Assembly: GCA_032622095.1 (NCBI GenBank)
Contig: CP136061.1
Span: 265,578,077 to 265,642,076 of the forward strand
Length of the DNA stretch: 64,000 nucleotides
Direction of reading: 5' to 3'
Source: Siphonodentalium dalli
Taxonomy: Eukaryota > Mollusca > Scaphopoda > Gadilida > Siphonodentaliidae
The position numbers and the translations under genes are program-made. Below, one piece after another: positions 44,038-55,185 of the stretch (the stretch's first letter is position 1; every line of letters begins with the position of its first letter). Below the pieces are notes generated by a model that made no database searches, was not told the origin of the DNA, and worked only from the letters and a program-made list of their open reading frames with translations.

Positions 44038-46551
44038 CACTGGGGGGAAACTGTTTCACCAGGATCGATTCTATCGCCCGTTTGTTCCGTCTCTATTGGC
44101 GTTGAGATCCGACTCCATTTCGACTTTTTCATTTTTTCTAGAAAGTTGTTGGCGCCATTTTCACAAAAAGATGACACAAAGTTAAGTTTTAAACTATTAT
44201 TATTGATGTATGAAAGGTTTATATCCATTTAGTAATAATATTTATGCAATCGATGTTGTGTTACGTGCATATATCCACACATGTAGACCATACAACTCGA
44301 TCGTGTGCATTTCCTATGTAAAATAAATGTATCATTCAACGCTGCAAATTTGGTTTATTCGCCTGTAAATCCAGTCGGAATGATCAGGGCGTATACCAGG
44401 ATGGTGTAAGAGTATAATGAAACCATCTCTCAAGATTCCCGCAGCAGAATAATAATCTAAATGAACCGTCAAAAATAGTGAAAAATGTTCCGACTCATTT
44501 GTGATTTTCATGTTCTAGATCGATTCTATCGCCCTTCTAAAGACGCAATTTCTATTCGATCGACGGTTGTTTTATCCGGCTGCTCAGCCTTATTTTGCCA
44601 GTTATGACACACAATTGCAGCACAGAACGGGTAACATAAATGGCCACCAATGTATATTGAATAGCGCGATGAGACTATGGTCCTGTTGGATGTCTATGGC
44701 TTTTGAATTCATATCATTATAAATGTTGGACTCTAAATCTTTTGAATTGTTTCCCTTCATAATTTATCCTGCAATCGGTGGCGTGATGTTGAGCCTGGAA
44801 TACTCGGTGTTCTTACTTGATTTATCCGTCGACCTGATGGGATGGAGTTCGGCGATGAACTTAATTCAGTAAACACCTTCACTACACCGGCTGCAATCAG
44901 CACGCCCGCCAAAGTTGTGCCCGAATAAATCAACCTCTCGAAGCTGTGTCCCAAAGCACATTGCAATCTTTTTCCCGTCCAAACAAATTTTATACGCGCG
45001 AGACATCGTTTGTGGCTGCACTTTTGAATTGTTCTATATTTAGACCAATGATTCCGGGTTTGTTGCATTCACTCTCTGAAGAATTTAATTCTGTCCTAAG
45101 TGTTTTTAAACTGGGGCACACAAAATTAATTCGGTCATCTTTTGTATCAGCACTTTCCCAATCCTGGAACCCTGCACATTTCGGCCCGCCCATAAACCGA
45201 ATGAATTCGGATTGAAATAGTTTGTTGCCAGAACGGCATGCTTGTTGCACCCTCTGATTAAAGAAATCGTACATCTAGAAATAGCTGAAAAGAGACATTT
45301 TTTATCGGGAATGTCCCCGAGGATAATTGTCGAAGAAAAGACATCCAGTCTGGAAACCTATATGCGTCGTTTAAATGGTGTATTGTTTCTGGTAAGAGGC
45401 CAGTTATCTCGTCCAACGTCGCATATATCACTTTAACTGAATCGCAGCAATCTATATCCATATTGGAGTCGATCGAGTCGGTAAATAATGACCTCCCGGC
45501 ATGAACATCATTCACTGGCGTGTTCTTTTTTGAAACGTTGGCACATGCATGGACTTAGCTGAATAGCTGAAATTCTGCCGCAGACAACTTCAAGCGACAT
45601 TTTTTCTTCGTTCAGCACGAATTCTGCACCGCACTGTCTCAGTTTCTTCCGTTGCACCCAAACAATTAACGATTTTGTATCTATGGTTTCTACCCAACGA
45701 CTCAACGTCAACTTCTCCCACTATAAAATAACAACAGGTCCATCATCAGGATGTGAATCTACAAAATATCTCAACGGCAAACATCTTCTTGCAATAATAG
45801 CATCTGATTCTCTGGATAAATAGAGAGATATAAGTGTGTCACTATAGACGATATCTGCAAATGATGATCTTAAGGTTGAAATTTAACTGTATAAATGTTT
45901 GACGCAAATAGTCAAGAAACATATATAAGCCTCAACGGAGTCCAAAATAAGTTTTGAAGCTATACATGTCCATTACTATTGCATTACTCTGTCTCAAAAT
46001 CAGAGTAATTTCGTGTCAATTGAACTGGCAATCGAACCGGAACCTATCAATTTGGTGTGAGAAAGAGTCGGAACCAAAAATTATAGAGACGGAACCCACG
46101 TGTTACTTTACAATTACGCGTTTTACTGATTGATTTTTACTTTTTCAAATAGTTTGATGTGTCAAGATTTAACTTATATGATCAAATATTATATAAATCG
46201 TATTGAAACAGGCGAGATCCTCTCTTGTTTCATACTATTTCGAAGGTTAAGATGAAGTTTTGCAAAATTATCAAAACAATATGACTGATCATCACGTAAA
46301 AATAACATTAATATGTGATATGGAGAGTGTTTCCATCATGGAACATTGAAATGAATGTTTCCTGGATCTAGATCCATTGACGTATGTGTGGATAACTATT
46401 TTAAAACTATATACTTACAATTTTCCTGAATGTTGTCCTTATTTTTCACATTTTTGTCATTCAAAATGGTTGAAAAATCAGTAAATGTAGCGATAGGGTC
46501 GGAACGGAAATAGCAATAGAATCGATTCTGGTGAAACAGTTCCCCCCAGTG
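44038..46551. mobile_element. 2.5-kb CACTG-ended element with 5-bp TSD
   Basis: ATCTT flanks it at 44033-44037 and 46552-46556. Ends are CACTGGGGGGAAACTGTTTC on the left and CACTGGGGGGAACTGTTTC as the complement of the right end; similarity continues through ACCAG.ATCGATTCTAT for about 40 bases. Five-base duplications with CAC-starting ends are known for Transib; the end sequence here is not canonical Transib, so the superfamily is left open. It contains a decayed ORF on the minus strand. Confidence 0.75.
44850..45760 (-). pseudogene. Decayed ORF of a second uncharacterised repeat-borne family
   Basis: Consecutive minus-strand blocks in shifting frames read LSRWVETIDTKSLIVWVQRK, ..CGAEFVLNEEKMSLEVVCGR, then LNDAYRFPDWMSFLRQLSSG, TFPIKNVSFQLFLDV, YDFFNQRVQQACRSGNKLFQ, SEFIRFMGGPKCAGFQ, INFVCPSLKTL, ..CNKPGIIGLNIEQFKS. 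I recall ORFs with a D-YRFPDW...G-FP-(R/K)N-(I/V)-LFLD block as abundant unannotated repeat proteins in corals and molluscs (memory, not a search). At least three frame changes and stops show it is dead. It lies wholly inside the 44038-46551 element, so it is probably that element's own protein. Confidence 0.55.
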
Positions 46552-46556
46552 ATCTT

Positions 46557-47170
46557 TATCGAAAAGAAATATAGAAATACAGAATATGTAACTAGACAGT
46601 GTCGTCGTTTAAACGGGCTATGCCCCTGAGGGGGATTTGAGATTCTATTGAGCGAGGCTCTACCGAGTCCAATAAATGCGAAATCCCCCGAGTGGACATA
46701 AACAGTTTAAGCCACAACATTAGCTAGATATTTTATTTATCCATCGCACAAAACTTGTCTTTTGTGAGTTAAATCTGTCATTTTTTGCTTAGTTTTAGAT
46801 TCGTTACTTCGATGACGCCTTAACATTTATTAGGTCAAGCAAGGTAATTAGCATTCATGACGTGGAAAACCGGAGTGCAGCTTAAAGCGAAATAGTTCGT
46901 TATTTTTTAAATATAGTTATTCTAAGCTGGTCTTGTTATAATGGTTTATAACTGTTTTAGAGCGAAATAGTGGTGAATTGTGGAATATAAAAATGTCTCA
47001 AAATCACAATGACGTCATTTAGGTCGGTTGTCGTCCCTAGTTAACTGCGCAATTTGGATATGCGATTTCGTCATGAAAGTATATACACTGTAGTACTAAC
47101 CTAATAAAGCTACGTTGACCTAATACAGCTACATTGGCGTAATACATGTAACGTTTATTAGACAGGCTTC
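46557..47170. repeat. Dispersed repeat, fuller copy
   Basis: 46725-47110 unites the segments found separately at 39940-40130 and 43760-43900, so the 40-43.9 kb block looks like this repeat split by later insertions. Confidence 0.6.
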
Positions 47171-48564
47171 TCAGATGGCTCGCATCCATTAACTGTACTT
47201 CAAGGCATGTTTTTTCACCAACTGACCGACGCGGCGAAGCCGCGTCCAGTGGGTGTACTATAATCGTAGGACTCATGCGTTTCTGCTGAACTGAACTGAC
47301 GTTTGGTCGCAAAATAAAATTATAATCATTATCAAGGCACACGCTTGGATAACATCTCCATAAAGAGTTTCATATTACGATGTTGATCTCATATAGTCAA
47401 TAAAATTAGAGTTCTAACTGATAAAACTAAAATGTACTGCTAAGGTATTTCTACCAATTGGGTAACTAGATTCAGGTTGAGCTGGAACTTGAGAAATTTC
47501 AATTTCAACCAATTGAAATGCCGTTGAAACTGGAAAGGGTTAAGTTGGGGATCAACGCACGGGCGAAATTACGTCATCGTAAACAAGGCGCCTCGTCCAG
47601 ATCAAATCGTACATGCCTCAGGCTCGCTTGAAGATGAATTCGGCTCGGAAGCGTTTTACTTTGTGGTGGGATTTAAATTTGAATATTCTTAGTTGCATGT
47701 ATGCATATATTGATGTGTTTACACGCGAGCTTCTATGACGACTTGCAGGAATCCTCGGATGTTGAAGTGAAGTGAAATTTCGATCCTCGATTCCCGCCGC
47801 CACAGAGTTCAAGCGAGGACAGCCATTCTCCGAATTCTCGACTCATCGAAAAAATTCAATTTCTTCCATCTAAAACATAATTACGTGTTGGACTCTATCA
47901 TTTTAAGAGAATATAAATATTACACATCGAAACACGAAGTCTCCGCTTAAAATGTTGAAAAATAAGAGTTTTATCGACATAAATCGATTTGAATGGGAAA
48001 TCCTATGTTAATTGTTTTGTCTCTTTTTCCGTTTTTTTTCATGTTTAAACAAGTCAATTTCTCGAGTCTTAAAGCTTATTTCTTGGACAATCCAGTTATT
48101 TTAAGATCGGATAAGTATATTACACATGCATTCAAAGTCCGAACCTCATATGTTTAGTTAGACCTAACTTTTAAAATAAATCGATGTTTAATAAACTATA
48201 AAGACTATTACTTGTTAAAATTAGTTAAATTAAGATTATGTAAGTATTCTAGATAGGCATACGAATTCTCAGCTTAAAAGTTTGAAAAATAAGAGTTTTA
48301 TCAACATAAATCGATTTTAATGGGAAATCCTATATGTTAATACATTTTAGGGCTCTGCGAGTGTTTTCTGAGCTGATCCATATTGGGCACCAGGGTCCAT
48401 ATTTGACAAGTTCTACCTGATATATTTTGCGTTTGGGACTTCTAGTTGGTCACATTTGCCCCACACCCTAATACAACATGTATAATCGTTATATAGTACA
48501 GTTTTGAGTAACTTTTAGACACATGACATGCATGTCTCGTAATATTCATTAAACTTTCGCCTTT
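47171..48564. repeat. Intergenic with one direct duplication
   Basis: AAAAATAAGAGTTTTATC.ACATAAATCGATTT..AATGGGAAATCCTAT occurs at about 47960-48008 and 48282-48332, with weaker similarity upstream (about 310 bp apart). A small hairpin GACGCGGC...GCCGCGTC lies at 47228. No gene supported. Confidence 0.6.
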
Positions 48565-49310
48565 TTGGCAAATTGTGCGACAGTATGGTCGCATTACTTT
48601 ATACGTCAACATTGGTCATTATCACTCGACAAATTTATGTCAGTCTATCGGTATCAACCCATATTTCCCCCATAGAGCCTGACCCCCCCCCCCCAATTTT
48701 TTCATCAGTGTAGTCGCATTAGCCATTATGTGTACATGTTATCATGCTATACTAATTTCTATGGTATATCACTACATACTTACATCATTTGCTATTCCTT
48801 ACTATAAAATTATGGCACCATCTAATCTATACTAATGAGATAATTTCAGACACCCCCCCATTTTATAGCTTTCCTGCGACAGTAGAGTCGCTTTGAATTT
48901 GTGTCACATTGAGCTTTATTGCTCTACTAATTTATATCGGTTCATCGGTATGAATCCCATATCCACATATAACCCACCCAACCTCTAATCCCGGCCCAAT
49001 TTTTTTTTTCATCGGTATAGTCCCGTTACGTACATATTTTATCATATGATACTTACATGTATGTCTATGCTATTACTATACCTTATACGTATATCAATTG
49101 CTATTCCTTTCTATATAATTATGGTGCCATCTATAGAGATAGAGATAATTTCAGATTGCCCCCCAATTTTATATCATTGCCGCTACAGTACAGTCGCGAT
49201 GCATTACATGGCAACATTGGGCCTTGTTGCCATAGTAGAGTTGAGATGCATAATATGTCAACATTGGTTGTTATCGCTCTACAAATTTATATCGGTTCTA
49301 TTTGATACTA
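48565..49310 (+). repeat. About 300-bp tandem repeat, 2.4 copies
   Basis: GCGACAGTATGGTCGCATTA (48577), GCGACAGTAGAGTCGC (48877) and CCGCTACAGTACAGTCGC (49180) head successive units that share CAATTGCTATTCC and GATAATTTCAGA blocks. ORFs at 49046-49369 come from this repeat. Confidence 0.75.
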
Positions 49311-49583
49311 ATTTGTATTCTGTATTTCTCTCCTGTTCAACAATACCGAAATCATGCAATGCCTTGTAACTTTTGCTTCAACATGCCGAGTTCCACTGCA
49401 GAATATACAAAACTGACAACATTTCGAAATGTAAACAGGCTTCAAACTCACCTTATCCGAGAAAAACTCTGGTGAAAAAACGGCTACATAAGAAATTTGT
49501 GTATTAGGTGTACTCGCATTTGTGAGGTGAACTGCGTTCAAAACCAAAAGCCCCAAGTCAAGGTCCAAAATCCCCAACACACT
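49311..49583. other. Intergenic, nothing recognised
   Basis: No supported ORF. Confidence 0.4.
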
Positions 49584-49832
49584 GATGTGAGGTTTAATGA
49601 TAACTCCATCTGCATAACATAACCAATATAAGGATGTGAGGTTTAATGATAACTCCATCCACATAACCATGAAGATGTGAGGTCTAATGATAACTCCATC
49701 TACATAGCCAATATAAGGATGTGAGGTTTAATGATAACTCCATCTACATAACCAATATAAGGATATGAGGTTTAATGATAACTCCATATACATAACCAAT
49801 ATAAGGATATGAGGTTTAATGATAACTCCACC
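49584..49832 (+). repeat. 44-bp tandem repeat, 6 copies
   Basis: GATGTGAGGTTTAATGATAA followed by CTCCATCTACATAACCAATA; the later copies have GATATGAGG. Confidence 0.92.
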
Positions 49833-50770
49833 CACGCTAATCCTCGCCTCTCAAGATTTCGGTGTTGAATGGATCACCGTGATTCACTCTCTTAAAAAAT
49901 CGCCACGGTGTAAAATTGCTTATCGCTCACGATTTACGTGCTCTATATAAACGAACGTTCAGCTCACACTGTTTTGTTGATGGTATCGCATTCATACTAT
50001 GTTACTATCATTATACTATACACCTGCAATACCACCCAGGACAGTGGGTGTTTTTCCTCAATTAATTGAATTTCTTGTTTCAATTGTGTGTACCGGAAAG
50101 ATTTCTTATCTATTCGAAAATGTCATTGATAAAGACTGAATGATGTGAAAGATTTTCCATTGTTTGTCAAATACCAAAACATTTGAATGATTCCATTAAC
50201 GGGGAATAATGTGCTCTTATATATTGCAACATAACCAAACTTTTACTCAGGTTGCATTCAAAGGGTAGGGTGAATGAGGGCCAGCTACTACGAAGGATCG
50301 CAGAGATTTCAGCACCCATCACCGACGACAGCAACAACGACGTTGTTTGAATTTGTTAATTTAATTTGTTATTATTATATTGTCATTATCATTATTATTA
50401 TTATTAGGTTCATATTTCATATCATAAAATAAATAAAGAATTATTTTAAACAATGGTTCTGTTATATATGGGACCGACTTCGCGTGGGGCCGTCTTCGTA
50501 CGAGGACGACTTCGCGAGGGTCGAATTCTCCTGTGTTCTTTTAATTAATCATCACTTAACTTAACATGAGTGCAGTTAAGTTGTCAAAACATCGTGTCAT
50601 TAATGAATAAACACGTTTTATTGCTAAAAAACTTTAATAATATATCATCAAAGAACATAAAATAACATAATTACTAATAACAATTTCGGGACAACCCGCC
50701 CGTTTTTATCGGAACGACCCGCCCTGAAAACAGCAGAAGGTTTATCGACGTTGGTTTATCTCTATGAGGT
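49833..50770. other. Intergenic; TATA box and poly(A) signal spaced as in a solo LTR
   Basis: TATATAA at 49944-49950 is followed about 480 bases later by AATAAAG near 50432. No matching partner repeat or retroviral-type ORF is in the window, so the LTR reading is weak. Confidence 0.2.
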
Positions 50771-51600
50771 GCCGTTGTTCTGTTTATTACCCATTTAGTG
50801 ATATCAATAATTCAATTTATGATATCACAAACATTCAGTGATATCATAATTCGAATATATGACATCAGCAGATAGTTTTGATATCACAAAATAAGTTTAC
50901 GATAGAAAGCATTTGGTGATATCAATAATTCGATTTTGTGAAATCATAAATTAATTTTATGATATCAATAAATAGAAAATTCCGTGGCTGGGCTACTATT
51001 CCTTCAACATTTTGACGATATCATTAAATCATTTCATGGCATCATAAAATCGAATTATTGATATCACTAAATTCTTTCTTATTTGTGATATTATATATTT
51101 GATTTTGTGATATCACACAATGAATTTATAATATCACTAATTCCATTTTGTGATATCTTAAAATCATTTTGTGTTATCACTAATTCCCCAACAAGTTATG
51201 ATATCAAAAATCGAATTATTGATATCAATACATTTTTTATATCAATAATTCGAGTTTGTGCCATAAAAAAATGAATTTATGATATCATATATTGGAATTA
51301 GTGATATCATAAAGTCAGTTTGTGATATCATAAATATTTAATGATACCATATATTCGATTTTGTGATATCATATAATCATTTACTGATATTAAAATGAAT
51401 TACTGATATTAATAAATAGGTAATAAATGGAAGAACGGCGCCCCGTGAATCCATAAAATCGAGTATCTGATACCATAAACTAACTAGTATTTATTGATAT
51501 CACAAAATTAACATATTATATCACTAATTCGAATTAGTGATATAAACTTAATTTAATATATCATAAAATCGAATATGTTATATCACAAAATAAAATATAC
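50771..51600. repeat. GATATCA-rich minisatellite with inverted ends
   Basis: Tens of degenerate units of the type TGATATCA(T/C)AAATTCGATTT. Its ends are inverted: AGGTGCCGTTGTTCTG...TTTATTACCCATTTA near 50768 versus GGGCGCCGTTCTTCCATTTA as the complement near 51440. Confidence 0.8.
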
Positions 51601-51986
51601 TTAAAATGGGTCTAATATATTATATGATAAATAAAGAGGGTATATTATCATTTCAGAAGTTATGTGGGAAATTTGTGACCGATTTGCAAATAACATTCTA
51701 ACTTTCATTTTAAGTCACCTGAGCTCAAAGATAGATAAGTAATGCTTTATTCTCAGCCAGTATGGTCCAATCCCATGACATACCCTTTGTCGTTGAATTA
51801 TTTATATACAATGAAAGCAGCAGATCTTTATGGCCCATATTTGCCCTTTTAAGTCGTCTGAGGTCGACGACGTCTATCTCATTATACTCTACGCATCAAT
51901 TTTTCCACGTGTTTCAATTTTCACCGATCAGACTGAATGCCACAAGTTTTGGTATATTATTATTTTATTTAAATAGTAGTGTCATT
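51601..51986. other. Intergenic, nothing recognised
   Basis: A short ORF at 51762-52019 runs into the neighbouring MITE and is not supported. Confidence 0.4.
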
Positions 51987-52410
51987 TTAATGGTATTCAA
52001 TCCGATCAGACCCTCATAAATTTCTATTTCTTTGGCTTCGGGGGTAAAAAATATTTGATTCGAATCGAGGAACCTACCCATCAACGCTCAGAGTGATCAG
52101 ATATCAATTTTTGAAGTTTAGTTATTTCTATTGTTTGTGGCCCAGAAACACGTTGTCAAAATAATGGTCTCGGTCAAAATTGCGTTATCATTACCACTTG
52201 ATTTTAGAGTTATCAATCTTCGTCCGTTTGAATAAGTGTTTCTGGGCCAATTATTAGTACACATCTCGAGAAATAACAAACTTCAAAAATCAATATCTGA
52301 TCACTCTGAGCTTTGATGAGTGGGTTCCTCGACTCGAAATACATATTGTTTACCCATGAAGCCAAAGAAATAGTAATTTAGGGGTGCTTAATCAGATTGA
52401 GTACCTTTAA
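51987..52410. mobile_element. TTAA-flanked palindromic MITE (AATCCGAT family)
   Basis: TTAA at both ends (51987-51990 and 52407-52410). Ends TGGTATTCAATCCGATCAG and, as complement, AGGTACTCAATCTGATTAAG. Arms of about 150 bases (ATTTCTTTGGCTTCGGGGGT, CTCAGAGTGATCAGATATCA) surround a short palindromic centre. Further copies are at 59760-60037 and 63534-63968, and a mini copy at 52510-52577. Confidence 0.85.
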
Positions 52411-52509
52411 GACATCTGATGTCAACGGGACCTACTTAATAATATCCCCGGGTCAAATTACACTTACAATTACAATTTTCAGATCCGATGGTCAAGCCGT
52501 TTGCAGCCG

Positions 52510-52577
52510 TTAAAGGTACTCAATCCGATTAAGCACCCCTAACTTTAGAGGTTCTTAATCGGATTGCTTACCTTTAA
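52510..52577. mobile_element. 68-bp solo-end version of the AATCCGAT MITE
   Basis: TTAA + AGGTACTCAATCCGATTAAG ... CTTAATCGGATTGCTTACCT + TTAA. Little more than the two ends remains, or this is a minimal foldback. Confidence 0.75.
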
Positions 52578-53000
52578 ACAATCAGTCGATAAAAGCCATG
52601 TTCGACCACCTTTCAAGTTTGACACTGTGTCGCTAGTAGTCCCTCATAAGACGTCACACGAAGGGAGATTAACGATTCAGACTCCATAATCCAGAATTGA
52701 ATATGCAATCGCATGCATCGGCATAACTTAAGTTGTGGACAGCCTATCCCAAATATTGTTTTCGGCAACGTGCTAAGTGGATTAGAGGCATCGATAATGA
52801 CTGAGAAAAACTACGACCGGTGTAATCCTATAAATAACATCAATGGCTAAGTGTGTGGCAACCGAACATTAACCCGTATCAGTAACTCCAGTCTCATAAC
52901 CGAACTAAATCTAAGAAAGTTACTCCTCAACAAGGACTAACCACCTAACACCTATTATTACTGAACTTGTATTTATTGAATATATGCATACTATTACATT
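52578..53000. other. Intergenic, nothing recognised
   Basis: No supported ORF or repeat. Confidence 0.4.
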
Positions 53001-53345
53001 GACTAACACCAAAATCAAAATATAGGTTAGCGGGCGCAAGCCCTAGATGACTCCTTGGGCGCTGATGAATGTCCTCGGGCGGTGTAGATACGCTTGTCGT
53101 GGCCGTAGTATAAGTTATCGAATAATTACCTCCTACAAACCCTACTAACACTCATTGTATACCGGCATTCGCCAAAAAAAAAAATAAAAAAAAAATAAAA
53201 ATTGACTAACACCAAAATCAAAACATAGGACATCGGGCTCACGCCCTAGATGGCTCCTTGGGCGCTGATGAATGTCCTCGGGCGGCAATATACGCTTGTC
53301 GTGCCGTAGTATAAGCCGTCGAACAATTATCTCCTCCAAAATCAA
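53001..53345 (+). repeat. 203-bp direct duplication
   Basis: GACTAACACCAAAATCAAAA begins at 53001 and 53204. Both contain CTCCTTGGGCGCTGATGAAT and CGCTTGTCG. An A-rich run at 53176-53200 separates the two. Confidence 0.85.
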
Positions 53346-54801
53346 CTAACACTACTAAATTGACAACACTTCCTTTACAGAAATTGTGTATATATATTCA
53401 ATATTTTTACAAAATATATTAAAAACAACCCAAAAAAAAATCACAAAACCCAATAAAAATATGCACTGTATATATATACATCCACATATACCATTGTCTA
53501 CCCTCGTACATATTTTTTCAACCAATAAACTACAACAAGAACATGAAGATGAGTTCACTTACGCCCGCGCCCTGGGAACCCATTCAAACTGGGGGAAGAC
53601 GCAATCATTTCCATAACAGGCACTGCCCGCCACCAATATAATTACAAATTCACTTTTCAGAAGCTAGCGCTCATGTCATACACATTCCACTCACCTAACA
53701 ACACCAACCAAGCGGGATCCGGCTTGAAAACCGACCCAGCACTAGCTTGGGGTGGGGTGCAGGAACTACAGACCCATAAGTGGTCACAGCTCTAAACGAG
53801 TTAGGAGCGGCATATACCAAAATATGCTAGCCCCGCTTGCCTCTCTGTCTTTTCTTCGGGAGTAGGACGGCTCACGGCTCAAGAACCGAACACACTGAAA
53901 TGTACTAAATGTATATAAATGTTTTTAAAAAAAAATAAAGAAATTACCAAAATATAAAACCAAAAATCTATTGAATGTAATCATATATATCTCTGTACAA
54001 AACCATTTGCTATATCGTCAACAATTAAAGTATATCTTGTACAAAATCTTCGGATTTACTTCACCCATCGGAACCCAAATAACTCTGCACATAAAATTGT
54101 CAGAGTCTTCAATTACGCCCGTGCTATGGGATGCAGGGCGGCCCATACAGACACAATGAAATAAACAAAACATACTGTCTCTGCACATTTGGCTATAGCA
54201 GAACAGCGGTATGATGGCGCATTGAATCACATTGAATCACACGCTCTGCCTTGCGATTGTTTTTTTAAACAACTAACAAACTAACACCATTTTAAAATTA
54301 TAACACGGGGCCCCGCTCATTTTTCAGCGCACCAGATGACACGCTCAGCTCAACCATATATTAAATTAAAAGGACACACCGGGACACCCCTCACACCCCA
54401 TATTAAAGCTCGTGGGCTCTTCCCCAAATAATCCATCCAAAAATTCAATCAACGAAATAACATTAATTCATTATGTCCGCTTTTGCCGTGTTCAGACATG
54501 ATTGTTTTATGTGTGCTATATCTCCAACAACAACAAACCGTGGGGTGAAGGAGAAGATCACTCGATCTTTTCGACCATCCCGGGCGCTTCGCGCCCAACT
54601 ACTCACTCTTGTGTGTGGCAACCAACTGTTTTATACTATTCCGTTGCTCATAGTGAAGGTATTGATCTGTACTGATTACATTTACCAGTAATGTCCAGCT
54701 AAGATGAGTTGCTTCCGCGAAAGGGAACCAACCCCATATCATATTACAGAACCAATAAGAGTTTGCGGGGGATTCTCAGACGGTAAACACCATTATCAAA
54801 T
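53346..54801. other. Repeat-like sequence of uncertain origin
   Basis: A-rich runs alternate with GC-rich patches (53700-53860, 54540-54610). A hairpin GGGCGCTTCGCGCCC is at 54578. ORFs at 53386-53616, 53971-54230 and 54473-54691 have no motif. Confidence 0.35.
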
Positions 54802-54900
54802 GACAATGAGATATGTTATAGTGACTCACCAGAAGACAATGAGATATGTTATAGTGACTCATCAGAAGACAATGAGATATGTTATAGTGGCTCATCACCG
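54802..54900 (+). repeat. 33-bp tandem repeat, 3 copies
   Basis: GACAATGAGATATGTTATAG starts at 54802, 54835 and 54868. It lies about 290 bases upstream of the GPCR start codon. Confidence 0.92.
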
Positions 54901-55185
54901 GCGCCAAGTTCCTTGTGTGATATATAATACGATTAGGTGTTGAAACTACACATTTCATACTCTCTGGAAAGTATAGATCGTGTGCGCATCCTGGTAGAAT
55001 ATCTTCATGTATCGCGTCTGTGGATATATCTTCCGACGCATACAGCGAAATCAGATACATTCCGTCGCGATGGATTTGATTAGTAGTTACCCGTCATGTG
55101 ACTCTATAGTGATGTATGGAAACTAATTTACGAACCATACGAACCAAACTAAAAATACGAACCACGTGATTCGCCAGTCAGAGAC

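Noticed and set aside
49940-50440. Solo LTR
   Set aside because: Only a TATA box and a poly(A) signal; no direct partner, primer-binding site or TG...CA boundaries could be fixed.
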